A stretch of 64,000 nt of DNA from Rhodoferax aquaticus (GTDB lineage Bacteria; Pseudomonadota; Gammaproteobacteria; Burkholderiales; Burkholderiaceae_C): contig NZ_CP036282.1 in the NCBI RefSeq assembly GCF_006974105.1, positions 1,922,001 through 1,986,000 of the forward strand, in the 5' to 3' direction. This document shows, in pieces, positions 17,825 through 26,388 of the stretch (position 1 is the first letter of the stretch; every line of letters begins with the position of its first letter). Position numbers and translations under genes: made by a program. The notes beneath the pieces are model-generated. The model was not told the DNA's origin. It did not search any database and saw nothing but the letters and a program-made list of their open reading frames with translations.

Positions 17825-18089
17825 TTTCTTTTTGAGGTGGGTTCTAATCTGGTCGCTCTATCGTGTGTGCGTCATGCGTTCATCCCCAAAGAGTCCTCGT
17901 CGCCAGTCCTGAACCCCATTTCGCGAAAGAGTCGTGGGAACATAAGGCTAAAAACACCCAACGGCCGAATGCTTGGTGCTATCCCTTTCGAGTTATGTAC
18001 AGGGTGGTGAGGCGCAGGGCCTTGATGTCAGGTTCCGTAGTAGCACTGCGTCACCATAAGTCGAAAACCCGCATGTCGCGAGGCGACCT
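17825..18089. other. Gap between the tRNA terminator and a converging gene
   Basis: 265 nt in which I see no convincing gene. Two short overlapping forward reading frames exist but lack a ribosome site and familiar protein features. A small GTCGC/GCGAC hairpin at about 18075-18087 lies just past the stop of the reverse-strand gene, without a T-run. Confidence 0.5.
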
Positions 18090-18983
18090 CTAAAACTCAT
18101 AGGTTAGACCCTCGCGTGCGAGCTGAACATCCAGTCCATTGCAAAGACTAGAACTCTCTATCAATGCTTCTTGAAATACTTGTTCTAGTGCTGCGTCCGA
18201 TCTGAGTGGCTCGTGATGAGTGCAAAACAATATCTTAGCGTTTGCGGCCTTTGCGCAAGCAATGCTGCTGGCAAAGGTGCCGTGCCCCCATCCTCGCTTG
18301 CTCGGATACTCGGCTGTAGTGTATGAGCAGTCAGCGATTAGCACGTCCACGTTGCGCATGGCATCGTGAATGGCCGCGTTTCGATCATCAACAAATGTTT
18401 GATACTCCCCGTAGCCCCGATCATCACACGGGTATATGTTGTAGGGAGGCTCATGATCGCCGGTAAAGAAGACCGACTTTCCGTTGCAGTCAATTCGATA
18501 GCCAAAATCAATAACAGGGTGATTGAGTAGGCATGGTGTGATGGTCGCGCTGCCTATCCTATGGGGAATGTTTGGCGTTAGTGTGATGTATTCAAGGCGC
18601 GCTTTCATTTCCTCCTCCCTGACAGGAAAGAAGCTGTATTGCATTTGAACCGCCATAACCTGCTCAATGCCCTTGCCTGTCACTGGATCGAAGCCGCCGT
18701 GGAGTCTTAAAGTGTTTCCCGGGATGAAGTTTGGAATGAAGAACGGAAGTCCTTGTATGTGGTCCCAGTGCGAATGGGTAATCAAGATATTTGCAGTGAC
18801 GGGCATTTCACTTAACAGGCTCTGTGACAAGGGAAACAGCCCAGTTCCGGCATCTAGTATTAGCAACTCATTGTTATCAGTTCTGATTTCTATGCAGGTG
18901 GTATTTCCGCCGTACCGCACGGTGGCTGGCCCGGGTGACGCAATTGAACCTCGAACACCCCAAAACGTAACTCTCATCTGCAC
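18090..18983 (-). CDS. Metallo-beta-lactamase-fold hydrolase
   Basis: 297 residues. The N-terminus VTFWGVRGSIASPGP, with GGNTTCIEI and LILDAGTG, is the start of the cyclic-nucleotide phosphodiesterase/RNase Z-like MBL group. The metal site is THSHWDHIQGLPFF (H-x-H-x-D-H), with further ligands likely at FTGDHEPP and the D in LIADCSYT, and the late CTHHEPL histidine. Soluble, probably binding two zinc ions. It is 3 nt after the HDOD gene, so one transcript. The natural substrate is not evident; an association with cyclic nucleotide or signalling-nucleotide turnover is speculation from the partner gene. Confidence 0.85.
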   Translation of the reverse strand: MQMRVTFWGVRGSIASPGPATVRYGGNTTCIEIRTDNNELLILDAGTGLFPLSQSLLSEMPVTANILITHSHWDHIQGLPFFIPNFIPGNTLRLHGGFDPVTGKGIEQVMAVQMQYSFFPVREEEMKARLEYITLTPNIPHRIGSATITPCLLNHPVIDFGYRIDCNGKSVFFTGDHEPPYNIYPCDDRGYGEYQTFVDDRNAAIHDAMRNVDVLIADCSYTTAEYPSKRGWGHGTFASSIACAKAANAKILFCTHHEPLRSDAALEQVFQEALIESSSLCNGLDVQLAREGLTYEF

Positions 18984-18986
18984 CTC

Positions 18987-19829
18987 TCATAGTTGTGCCA
19001 AAAGTGTTGACTCTGCAATGATGCTGTCCATATCGCCAAGCAGTGCGACACTCTCATCTAAAGTGCCTCCCAGTCTCGCTTTAACGCTCGGAGGGAATTC
19101 ATCGAATAAGTGGTTGCCGCCAAAGCCGATTTCTAGCTTTTTCGAGATTTGATTGGCGGCGAAGACGCAGGCAGTCATGCCAGTATCTTGGAGGTCGTCT
19201 ACTCTTTGATGGCGAATGGTTGTTACTAGCTCGGCGGAAAATCGCCATTTCTCGGCGAGCATGGCACCGACCAGTGCATGGTCTACCCCCGCGGTTCCGA
19301 TAAGTGCAGCGTTAAATGGGATGTTGTCCGTCTTGCATACGGTTAGTGCCATTTTGAATTCAATGGGCATGAACTGAAGCAGCACAATTTTCCCAAAGTC
19401 ATGCAGGAGGCCTGCAATGAAGCAGTCCATAGGGTCGGCTTGTCTGCTAAGTGCAGCTAAGCGCTTTGCGATAGTGGCGGTAGAGAGGGAGTGGATTAGG
19501 TACTTTTGAATGTCAAAATCAGCGGTATTCGTCTTCGGGAGCACGCCAATGGCAGCAATGCTCAAGGATAGATTTTTTACAGTGTTGAACCCCAAATAGA
19601 CAATTGCGTGTCCTAGCGAGGTAACTTGTTTCGGGAGGTTGTAGTGGGCTGAGTTGGCCACCCGCAGTATTTTTACGGTGATGACTGGGTCCAGCTCGAT
19701 AACATCTACCAATGCCTTGGGAGTGCAATCAACGTTCCTGGTAAGCTCAATTACCTTTTGTACGCTCTTTGGAAAAGCGGGCATGCTGTCGACTGCATGT
19801 GCCAGTTTTTGCGCTAATTCGGGTTGCAT
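18987..19829 (-). CDS. HDOD-domain signalling protein
   Basis: 280 residues. A single HDOD domain: PAFPKSVQKVIELT at the start, DPVITVKILRVANSAHYNLP, a long helical core and IAGLLHDFGKIVLLQF, whose HD pair is retained. HDOD proteins are non-enzymatic relatives of HD phosphohydrolases that act as adaptors in motility, stress and c-di-GMP responses. No receiver or output domain is attached. First gene of a two-gene reverse operon with the MBL-fold protein and divergent from rpsB. The precise role cannot be deduced. Confidence 0.9.
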   Translation of the reverse strand: MQPELAQKLAHAVDSMPAFPKSVQKVIELTRNVDCTPKALVDVIELDPVITVKILRVANSAHYNLPKQVTSLGHAIVYLGFNTVKNLSLSIAAIGVLPKTNTADFDIQKYLIHSLSTATIAKRLAALSRQADPMDCFIAGLLHDFGKIVLLQFMPIEFKMALTVCKTDNIPFNAALIGTAGVDHALVGAMLAEKWRFSAELVTTIRHQRVDDLQDTGMTACVFAANQISKKLEIGFGGNHLFDEFPPSVKARLGGTLDESVALLGDMDSIIAESTLLAQL

Positions 19830-19961
19830 GGTGCTGGTCGTTTCAATCGTTACTGTGATGCATCATAGGCAAAAAACTACCGATGGGGCGGTGGCATTGG
19901 CTACCGAATGAGGGAGGAAACGATTCTCCATCTACCGGCGCAATTTTCTGAATCACACGAA

Positions 19962-19970
19962 TGCTATAAT
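19962..19970 (+). promoter_or_regulatory. rpsB promoter, extended -10
   Basis: TGCTATAAT is a perfect -10 hexamer (19965-19970) preceded by the TGn extended element. The -35 region about 17 nt upstream (AATTTT) is poor, which is usual for extended -10 promoters. It leaves a leader of about 140 nt before rpsB. Confidence 0.7.
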
Positions 19971-20021
19971 CGATCAGATTTGCCGTTGAAGCTTCTTTGT
20001 AGATGCGGTGATTCAATACGC

Positions 20022-20097
20022 AAGCCCAGTTCTGTCAAGGTGTTGTTTTGGTAGGTTGAAGTTTTTTCGACTTCCGATCAATTAGCGGACTGGGTTT
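20022..20097 (+). promoter_or_regulatory. rpsB leader with a long-range helix, possible S2 autoregulatory element
   Basis: AAGCCCAGTTC at 20022-20032 can pair with GGACTGGGTTT at 20087-20097 over 11 bp with two wobbles. The helix closes a region of about 54 nt that holds a smaller GAAGT/ACTTC hairpin, and it ends 23 nt before the rpsB ATG. Other proteobacteria have S2-controlled rpsB leaders in this position. Whether this one binds S2 is an inference from position and base pairing. Confidence 0.45.
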
Positions 20098-20120
20098 TAG
20101 ACCTAACCTTTGGAGTAATT

Positions 20121-20873
20121 ATGGCTGTAACAATGCGCGAAATGCTCGAGGCTGGTGTTCATTTTGGACATCAAACTCGCTTCTGGAATCCTAAGATGGC
20201 TCCGTACATCTTTGGTCACCGCAATAAAATTCACATTATCAACTTGGAAAAGTCGTTGCCGATGTTCCAAGAGGCGGCAAAGTTTGTGCGTCAGTTGTCT
20301 GCAAAGCGTGGAACGATATTGATGGTAGGCACAAAGCGCCAGGCCCGCGAGATTGTCTCGGCAGAGGCGCAGCGCGCAGGTGTTTCTTACGTTGATCAGC
20401 GCTGGTTGGGTGGCATGTTGACCAATTTTAAGACGGTCAAAACTTCTATCAAGCGCTTGAAAGATATGAAGGCGCAACAAGAAACTGGCTTGGATGCATT
20501 GAGCAAAAAAGAGCAGTTGATGTTCGCCCGAGAGTTGGCGAAGTTGGAAAAAGATATTGGCGGCATTCAGGATATGGTCGCTTTGCCTGATGCTATTTTC
20601 ATCATCGATGTCGGATACCACAAGATCGCGATTGCTGAGGCGCGTAAGCTGGGTATTCCTTTGGTTGGTGTGGTTGACTCGAATCACTCCCCTGAAGGAA
20701 TCGACTATGTAATTCCTGGCAATGATGATTCATCTAAGGCGGTGACCTTGTATGCACGCGGTATTGCTGATGCCATCATCGAAGGTCGCGCTAGTGCGGT
20801 CGATGATGTGGTTCGTGCTGTGGTTGCAGGTAGCGAAGAAGAATTTGTTGAGGTGAGCGAAGCCGCTGCTTAA
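20121..20873 (+). CDS. rpsB: 30S ribosomal protein S2
   Basis: 250 residues. The N-terminus [20 protein letters not shown] is the S2 signature, followed by [20 protein letters not shown] and the second signature [21 protein letters not shown]2 joins the 30S subunit late, near the head-platform junction. A GGAG site lies 7 nt before the ATG. It is separated from tsf by a terminator-like hairpin. Confidence 0.99.
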   Translation: MAVTMREMLEAGVHFGHQTRFWNPKMAPYIFGHRNKIHIINLEKSLPMFQEAAKFVRQLSAKRGTILMVGTKRQAREIVSAEAQRAGVSYVDQRWLGGMLTNFKTVKTSIKRLKDMKAQQETGLDALSKKEQLMFARELAKLEKDIGGIQDMVALPDAIFIIDVGYHKIAIAEARKLGIPLVGVVDSNHSPEGIDYVIPGNDDSSKAVTLYARGIADAIIEGRASAVDDVVRAVVAGSEEEFVEVSEAAA

Positions 20874-20886
20874 GTAGGCTTTTCCC

Positions 20887-20917
20887 AAAAAAGGGGGCGT
20901 GAAGTCCCCTTTTTTTT
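20887..20917 (+). terminator. Terminator/attenuator between rpsB and tsf
   Basis: A-run plus GGGG pairs with CCCC plus a run of eight T around a short GCGTGAAGT loop. It sits between two genes that normally form one operon, so it probably terminates only part of the transcripts and sets the S2:EF-Ts ratio (inference). Confidence 0.8.
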
Positions 20918-20955
20918 GCTTTTATTTGACTGTTTAATTGAATACGGAGATTTTT

Positions 20956-21879
20956 ATGGCCGCAATTACTGCTGGAATGGTTGCTGAACTGCGTGGGAAA
21001 ACCGATGCCCCAATGATGGAATGCAAGCGTGCATTGACAGAGGCAGAGGGTGATATGGTCAAGGCGGAAGAGCTGTTGCGTGTCAAGCTTGGAAGCAAAG
21101 CCGGCAAGGCAGCAGCCCGCGTAACGGCTGAGGGAGTTGTTGCTGCGTACTCCGAGGGGCATGTCGGTAGTTTGATTGAGGTCAATTGCGAAACTGACTT
21201 TGTTACCAAGAATGATAGCTTTCTCTCGCTGGCCAATGCCGCTGCGATGTTGGTCGCAAAGTACAACCCAGCTGACGTCGCTGCCTTAGCTGCTCTGGAA
21301 TACTCTCAAGACGGTTTCGGTCCAACCTTGGAAGATGTGCGCAAAGGGTTGATTGGAAAAATTGGCGAGAACATGACGTTTCGCCGTTTTAAGCGGTTCG
21401 ACTCGGGTGCAAGCTTGGCGTCCTATTTGCACGGAACTCGCATTGGGGTTGTGGTTGAATTCGTTGGGGATGCCGTTGCAGCTAAGGACGTGGCAATGCA
21501 TGTTGCCGCGATGAAGCCTGTTTCTTTGTCTAGCGATCAGGTCCCAGCTGAATTGGTGGAGCGCGAGCGTTCGGTCGCTGCAGCCAAAGCGGCTGAAGAT
21601 GCGGCAGTCGCCTTGGCAGCAGGGAAACCAGTTCAGTCGGCTGAGATTGTTGCAAAGCGAATTGATGGCGGGGTCCAAAAATACCTGAAAGAGGTTTCAT
21701 TGTTCAACCAAGCGTTTGTGAAAAATGACAAGCAAACCGTTGAGCAAATGTTGAAAGCAGCTGCAACTACTGTCAATGGATTTACACTCTATGTGGTGGG
21801 TGAAGGCATTGAGAAGAAAGTGGACGACTTCGCTGCTGAGGTTGCCGCTCAAGTGGCGGCCGCTAAGCAAAGCGCGTAG
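20956..21879 (+). CDS. tsf: Translation elongation factor Ts
   Basis: 307 residues. [20 protein letters not shown] and MMECKRAL form the N-terminal UBA-like domain. [12 protein letters not shown] is the EF-Tu-contact motif (TDFV). A dimerisation/coiled-coil section and [16 protein letters not shown] close the protein. EF-Ts recharges EF-Tu with GTP. ATG 20956 is chosen because ACGGAG lies 6 nt upstream and the family begins MAAIT; the in-frame TTG at 20938 is not credible. Confidence 0.98.
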   Translation: MAAITAGMVAELRGKTDAPMMECKRALTEAEGDMVKAEELLRVKLGSKAGKAAARVTAEGVVAAYSEGHVGSLIEVNCETDFVTKNDSFLSLANAAAMLVAKYNPADVAALAALEYSQDGFGPTLEDVRKGLIGKIGENMTFRRFKRFDSGASLASYLHGTRIGVVVEFVGDAVAAKDVAMHVAAMKPVSLSSDQVPAELVERERSVAAAKAAEDAAVALAAGKPVQSAEIVAKRIDGGVQKYLKEVSLFNQAFVKNDKQTVEQMLKAAATTVNGFTLYVVGEGIEKKVDDFAAEVAAQVAAAKQSA

Positions 21880-21934
21880 ATCGTTTTCAATCGTGTCCAA
21901 TTAATACCGAACCGCTAAGTAAACGGAGTAGTCC

Positions 21935-22657
21935 ATGAGTCTAGAGAAACCTGCGTATAAGCGCATTCTGCTTAAGCTGTCAGGCGAGGCCTTAATGGGA
22001 GACGATCAATTCGGTATTAATCGGGATACCATTGTCCGTATGGTGGACGAAGTCGCAGAAGTAACCCGGTTAGGAGTCGAGGTTGCTGTTGTAATTGGTG
22101 GCGGTAACATATTCAGGGGGGTCGCGGGGGGCTCCGTGGGTATGGACCGTGCGACAGCCGATTACATGGGTATGTTGGCGACAGTTATGAATGCCTTGGC
22201 TCTTGGTGACACGATGAATAAAGCTGGCTTGGTGGCTCGTGTTATGTCAGCTATCGGTGTTGAGCAGGTGGTAGAGCCATATGTGAGGCCAAAGGCGCTT
22301 CAGTACTTGGAAGAAGGCAAAGTAGTAATTTTTGCTGCTGGAACAGGCAATCCATTCTTTACTACCGATACTGCTGCAGCCCTTCGTGGTGCAGAAATCG
22401 GCGCTGAAATCGTCCTGAAGGCAACCAAGGTTGATGGTGTTTATACTGCTGACCCGAAAAAAGACCCCGCAGCAACACGGTATGCTTCCCTTACGTTTGA
22501 CCAAGCCATGCAACAAAACCTAGGCATTATGGACGCTGCTGCCTTCGCATTGTGTAGAGATCAGCGTCTTCCGATCAAGGTTTTCTCGATCTTTAAGCAC
22601 GGTGCGTTGAAGCGAGTTGTCTTGGGTCAGGACGAGGGCACGCTAGTTCACGTTTAG
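21935..22657 (+). CDS. pyrH: Uridylate kinase
   Basis: 240 residues, an amino-acid-kinase fold. [13 protein letters not shown] is the phosphate-binding start, [13 protein letters not shown] the glycine-rich loop, [18 protein letters not shown] the UMP pocket and [13 protein letters not shown] the ATP-site segment. PyrH makes UDP from UMP and is unrelated to eukaryotic UMP kinases. ACGGAG precedes the ATG. Position between tsf and frr is the conserved order. Confidence 0.98.
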   Translation: MSLEKPAYKRILLKLSGEALMGDDQFGINRDTIVRMVDEVAEVTRLGVEVAVVIGGGNIFRGVAGGSVGMDRATADYMGMLATVMNALALGDTMNKAGLVARVMSAIGVEQVVEPYVRPKALQYLEEGKVVIFAAGTGNPFFTTDTAAALRGAEIGAEIVLKATKVDGVYTADPKKDPAATRYASLTFDQAMQQNLGIMDAAAFALCRDQRLPIKVFSIFKHGALKRVVLGQDEGTLVHV

Positions 22658-22704
22658 TACTGAACTGCATAGCGGCAAGGGCATTTAAGAATTGAAGGTG
22701 AGCG

Positions 22705-23265
22705 ATGGCGGTCGTAGAAGTTAGAGCAAATCTGGAAAGCAAGATGGATCAATCCATTTCTGCGTTTAAGAATAATCTGTCAAAAATTCGGACAGGGCGG
22801 GCCAACCCCGCACTCTTGGATTCTGTACAAGTTGATTATTACGGTTCAATGGTCCCGTTAAGTCAGGTGGCTAACCTTTCTTTGCTGGATTCCCGTACTG
22901 TTAGCGTACAGCCTTGGGAGCGTGGTATGGGGGCGAAAATTGAAAAGGCCATCCGCGACAGCGATTTAGGATTAAATCCTTCGAGCATGGGCGATCTTAT
23001 TCGTGTGCCTATGCCGGTGATGTCGGAAGAGCGGCGAAAAGAGCTCACAAAATTGGCCCGCAGTGAAGGCGAGGGGGCGAAAATTGCGGTTCGAAACATT
23101 CGCCGGGATTCCAATGAGTCTGTGAAAAAGCTGGTAAAGGATAAGTTGGCCTCGGAAGACGATCAGAAGCGCTCTGAGGCTGAGATTCAAAAGATTACGG
23201 ATAAATATATCAGTGAAATTGATCGACTGGTAGTAGCTAAAGAGCAAGACATCATGGCTGTTTAG
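22705..23265 (+). CDS. frr: Ribosome recycling factor
   Basis: 186 residues, the exact family length. [21 protein letters not shown] and the three-helix bundle ending [16 protein letters not shown] identify RRF, which works with EF-G to split post-termination ribosomes. A strong AAGGTGAG site lies before the ATG. The stop is 40 nt before uppS. Confidence 0.98.
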   Translation: MAVVEVRANLESKMDQSISAFKNNLSKIRTGRANPALLDSVQVDYYGSMVPLSQVANLSLLDSRTVSVQPWERGMGAKIEKAIRDSDLGLNPSSMGDLIRVPMPVMSEERRKELTKLARSEGEGAKIAVRNIRRDSNESVKKLVKDKLASEDDQKRSEAEIQKITDKYISEIDRLVVAKEQDIMAV

Positions 23266-23305
23266 TGTCCGCTTGTATTGATCATCCGTCTTACCGAGCA
23301 ACCTT

Positions 23306-24016
23306 TTGACAGTACCTTTACATATAGCCATTGTCATGGACGGTAATGGGCGTTGGGCATCCAAGCGTTTCTTACCCAGAGTCGCCGGGCACCGTCAAGG
23401 GGTTGAGTCCCTGAAGCGGATGGTGAAAGCGTGCGTTGCGCGTGGCGTCTCAACGCTAACGGTTTTTGCTTTCTCTTCGGAGAACTGGAATCGCCCGGTA
23501 GACGAAGTTTCCGGGCTCATGGATATCCTAGTTGGGGCACTTGCAAAGGATGTCACCCAGCTAGAACGGGAGGGTGTCCGACTATTCTTTCCGGGTTCTC
23601 GTGCTGGGTTGTCCGAGCGTGTCTTGGCCGGGTTGTCAAACGCAGAGCGACTGACGTCCGCCAACACCAAACTCATGCTCAACGTATGCTTTAATTTTGG
23701 CGGGCGTTGGGACATTGTTCAGGCGGCCTCAGCGTTGGCTAGAGCGGGTGAATTGATTACCGACGCAAGCTTATCTTCTAAGCTAGCGTTGGCGCATTGC
23801 GAAGATCCGGATCTGCTCATTCGGACCGGCGGGGAAAAGCGGCTTAGCAACTTCCTGTTGTGGCAATGTGCTTACTCGGAGCTGGTGTTTAGTGACGCAC
23901 TTTGGCCGGATTTCGATGAGGCTCACTTGGATCAAGCCATTGAAGACTTTGCAGGGCGAGAAAGACGTTATGGAATGACGTCCGGCCAGTTGCCATTGGC
24001 TGACGCGCAAGTTTGA
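23306..24016 (+). CDS. uppS: Di-trans,poly-cis-undecaprenyl-diphosphate synthase
   Basis: 236 residues. IAIVMDGNGRWASKR holds the catalytic aspartate and substrate loop, with GHRQGVESLKRMVKAC, FAFSSENWNRP and the C-terminal RTGGEKRLSNFLLWQCAYSE (the conserved R-T-x-G-E-x-R-x-S-N-F block). It condenses eight IPP units on FPP to make the C55 carrier used for peptidoglycan and O-antigen. TTG at 23306 is the only start after an in-frame TGA at 23279 that keeps the N-terminus, and its ribosome site is weak, so expression may be translationally limited. Confidence 0.96.
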   Translation: MTVPLHIAIVMDGNGRWASKRFLPRVAGHRQGVESLKRMVKACVARGVSTLTVFAFSSENWNRPVDEVSGLMDILVGALAKDVTQLEREGVRLFFPGSRAGLSERVLAGLSNAERLTSANTKLMLNVCFNFGGRWDIVQAASALARAGELITDASLSSKLALAHCEDPDLLIRTGGEKRLSNFLLWQCAYSELVFSDALWPDFDEAHLDQAIEDFAGRERRYGMTSGQLPLADAQV

Positions 24017-24028
24017 TTCTTAATCCCT

Positions 24029-24874
24029 ATGCTAAAACAACGTCTCATCACTGCTTTGCTGATGCTTGCGGTTTTGCTGCCTGCAGTGTTTCATCCAAAC
24101 CCCTTGATTTTTTCAATAACGGCCGCACTGATGGTTTCGGTGGGCGCATGGGAATGGGCGCGATTAAATCAAGTGGGTGGTGCGCTCGCTTGGGGAGTGG
24201 GTTTACTGTGTCTTGCTGGCTGCATTCTTACTTTGATCCTGTCCCCAGACCTCCATTCGCTCAGATCAGTATGGTTGTTTGCAGGAGGCGGCTGGGTTCT
24301 CTTCAGTGCCTTGTTGCTCATGCATGGAGCCACTACTTGGAATTCAATATCAAAATGGGTTCGCCTTTTCGGAGGTTTGATTGCATTGGGCGTCGCTTGG
24401 TTAGCGATTAGCCAAGCGCGACAGCTTGGCTTGAGTTTTCTTCTTTCTGTACTAGTTCTCGTCTGGGGGGCCGATGTGTTCGCCTATTTCGCAGGGAGAC
24501 GCTTTGGTGGCCATTGGTTCAGACGCAAACTTGCGCCTAGTATTAGTCCAGGGAAGACATGGGAAGGCGTTTTGGGAGGAGTCTTAGGTGTGCTGGTGAT
24601 TGCGCTAACGTGGACTTATTTCGAGTCGCATGTCGGCCTGTCCACAAAGAGTTTGTTTGGCTGTCTTTACTCACAGGGCGCATGGGTACTAGCTGTTGGA
24701 GTAATGTTTTTAGTTGCAATGAGCGTCGCTGGTGACTTGGTGGAATCTTTGATCAAACGTTGCGCAGGCGTCAAGGACAGTAGTAGTTTGCTACCGGGGC
24801 ATGGGGGAGTTTTGGACCGTATCGATGCATTACTACCCGTTCTTCCTCTCGCCATGATGCTGTACTCAATATGA
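24029..24874 (+). CDS. cdsA: Phosphatidate cytidylyltransferase
   Basis: 281 residues with about seven membrane spans. The family signature near the C-terminus, VAGDLVESLIKRCAGVKDSS followed by LLPGHGGVLDRIDALLP, is intact. CdsA makes CDP-diacylglycerol from phosphatidate in the inner membrane, the branch point for all phospholipids. Starts 12 nt after uppS and overlaps dxr by 4 nt. Confidence 0.96.
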   Translation: MLKQRLITALLMLAVLLPAVFHPNPLIFSITAALMVSVGAWEWARLNQVGGALAWGVGLLCLAGCILTLILSPDLHSLRSVWLFAGGGWVLFSALLLMHGATTWNSISKWVRLFGGLIALGVAWLAISQARQLGLSFLLSVLVLVWGADVFAYFAGRRFGGHWFRRKLAPSISPGKTWEGVLGGVLGVLVIALTWTYFESHVGLSTKSLFGCLYSQGAWVLAVGVMFLVAMSVAGDLVESLIKRCAGVKDSSSLLPGHGGVLDRIDALLPVLPLAMMLYSI

Positions 24875-26070
24875 CAAATGACATGAAGCGCGTTGTTGTC
24901 TTGGGTTCAACCGGGTCAATCGGTAAGAACACGCTCGATGTCATTGAGCGGAATCCCGATTTGTTCAGTGTGTTTGCCTTAGCTGCATCGACCAGTGTCG
25001 ATGTCTTGTTGGCTCAGTGTGTCAAGTTCCGCCCCACCTTCGCAGTAATGGTGAGTGGGATTCATGCAAGTCAACTTGCTGATGAATGCCGTCGCCTAGG
25101 TTTGCCTACCAGAGTTTTGGTGGGTGCGGAAGCATTGGAGTTGGTAGCCAGCCATGAGCAAGCTGACTATGTAATGGCTGCTATCGTAGGGGCGGCAGGA
25201 TTGGCCTCATGTATGGCTGCTGCGCGAGCCGGTAAACGTATTCTTCTTGCCAATAAAGAGGCGTTGGTCGTTGGGGGGCAACTTTTTCTAGACGCAGTCC
25301 GAGAGGGGGGCGCCCAGTTACTGCCCATTGATAGTGAACACTCCGCAATTTTTCAGTCATTGCCAGATGATCCTAACGTTTGGCTGGCACAAGTCGACAA
25401 GATCGTGCTGACTGCATCCGGCGGCCCTTTTCGTTCAAGGACTCCGGCTAGTCTGGCGTCAGTTACCCCAGAAGAAGCCTGCGCGCATCCCAATTGGCAA
25501 ATGGGCCGGAAGATATCAGTGGACTCCGCCACGATGATGAATAAGGCTCTTGAGGTCATTGAGGCCAAGTACCTGTTTGGCATTAGGCCTGGCCAAATTG
25601 AGGTCGTCATTCACCCGCAAAGTGTGATCCATTCTATGGTTCAATATGTCGACAACTCTGTGGTGGCGCAGTTGGGTACGCCGGATATGCGGGGGCCCAT
25701 TGCGCTTGGATTATCGTGGCCCAAACGCATTGTTTCTGGTGCGTCTGCACTTGATTTTTCCAAAATGGCATCATTGACCTTTGAGTCGATGGATTCGAAT
25801 CAGCATGACTTGAGGTTTCCTGGACTAAAGCTTGCTTGGCAAACCCTTGATGGCCCCTCCGGCACAACGGCGGTGCTGAACGCATCGAATGAAATAGCGG
25901 TAGCTGCATTTTTGGCTGCGAGGATTCGCTTTGACCAGATCCATCATGTCAACTTGGCATCGCTTGAGCATGTGGTTATTGCTTCACCTCTTGACTTGGG
26001 TGATTTGTTGGAAATCGATGCATGTGCGAGACGATATGCAGAACAGGCCGTGCTGGCATTAGCACAATAG
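24871..26070 (+). CDS. dxr: 1-deoxy-D-xylulose 5-phosphate reductoisomerase
   Basis: 399 residues. The NADPH-binding motif VLGSTGSIGKNTLDVI, ANKEALVVGG, the metal/substrate site PIDSEHSAIFQ and the flexible loop region PNWQMGRKISVDSATMMNK are all present. Second step of the MEP isoprenoid pathway, feeding the uppS product. ATGA overlap with cdsA. In related genomes rseP follows; here the next gene is bamA after about 300 nt. Confidence 0.97.
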   Translation: MTNDMKRVVVLGSTGSIGKNTLDVIERNPDLFSVFALAASTSVDVLLAQCVKFRPTFAVMVSGIHASQLADECRRLGLPTRVLVGAEALELVASHEQADYVMAAIVGAAGLASCMAAARAGKRILLANKEALVVGGQLFLDAVREGGAQLLPIDSEHSAIFQSLPDDPNVWLAQVDKIVLTASGGPFRSRTPASLASVTPEEACAHPNWQMGRKISVDSATMMNKALEVIEAKYLFGIRPGQIEVVIHPQSVIHSMVQYVDNSVVAQLGTPDMRGPIALGLSWPKRIVSGASALDFSKMASLTFESMDSNQHDLRFPGLKLAWQTLDGPSGTTAVLNASNEIAVAAFLAARIRFDQIHHVNLASLEHVVIASPLDLGDLLEIDACARRYAEQAVLALAQ

Positions 26071-26388
26071 GTCGTTTTTTTCCGTGGTTGGTGATCACTG
26101 AAGCACCTCGTTAAGTCCGCGTCACCACTCTCTCTCTCTCTCTCTCCGTATCAACAATCTGTCCAGCTGTCGCAGGCGCAACAAACTGGCTTGATGCATT
26201 GGCTGAGGTATCATCTTCAATGAATAGCTTTGTTTAGAGATGGTGGGTTTTGTATCGCTTGGTGGCTTGATCCAAGCTGTTTCTAAAATGCCCCCTTTGA
26301 GTGCTGAAAACGCACCTCTCTTTTTTTGATCGACTTGTCGGGCTTTAACGCTCTTGTTCGGTAAGTCTCACCTACTTTGGTTGAATGT
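26071..26388 (+). other. dxr-bamA gap, site where rseP would be expected
   Basis: 318 nt without a supportable gene. It contains T7 just after dxr without a hairpin, a (CT)9 tract, a 27-nt stretch resembling part of rpsB (26175-26201) and the bamA leader. No reading frame resembling the HExxH or PDZ parts of RseP was seen. No convincing sigma-E type promoter (GAACTT then TCTGA) was found before bamA. Confidence 0.6.
26128..26146 (+). repeat. (CT)9 dinucleotide tract upstream of bamA
   Basis: An uninterrupted run of nine CT units plus one C. Tracts this long are uncommon in bacterial chromosomes outside phase-variable loci. It is about 240 nt before the bamA start and outside any gene. Confidence 0.95.

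Noticed and set aside
17822-18093. Two small overlapping forward frames after the tRNA-Lys terminator
   Set aside because: Unusual composition for a protein and no ribosome site; nothing to support a gene.
18987-19829. HDOD protein as an active HD-GYP phosphodiesterase
   Set aside because: An HD pair is present but no GYP motif; the overall pattern fits HDOD, so enzyme activity is not claimed.
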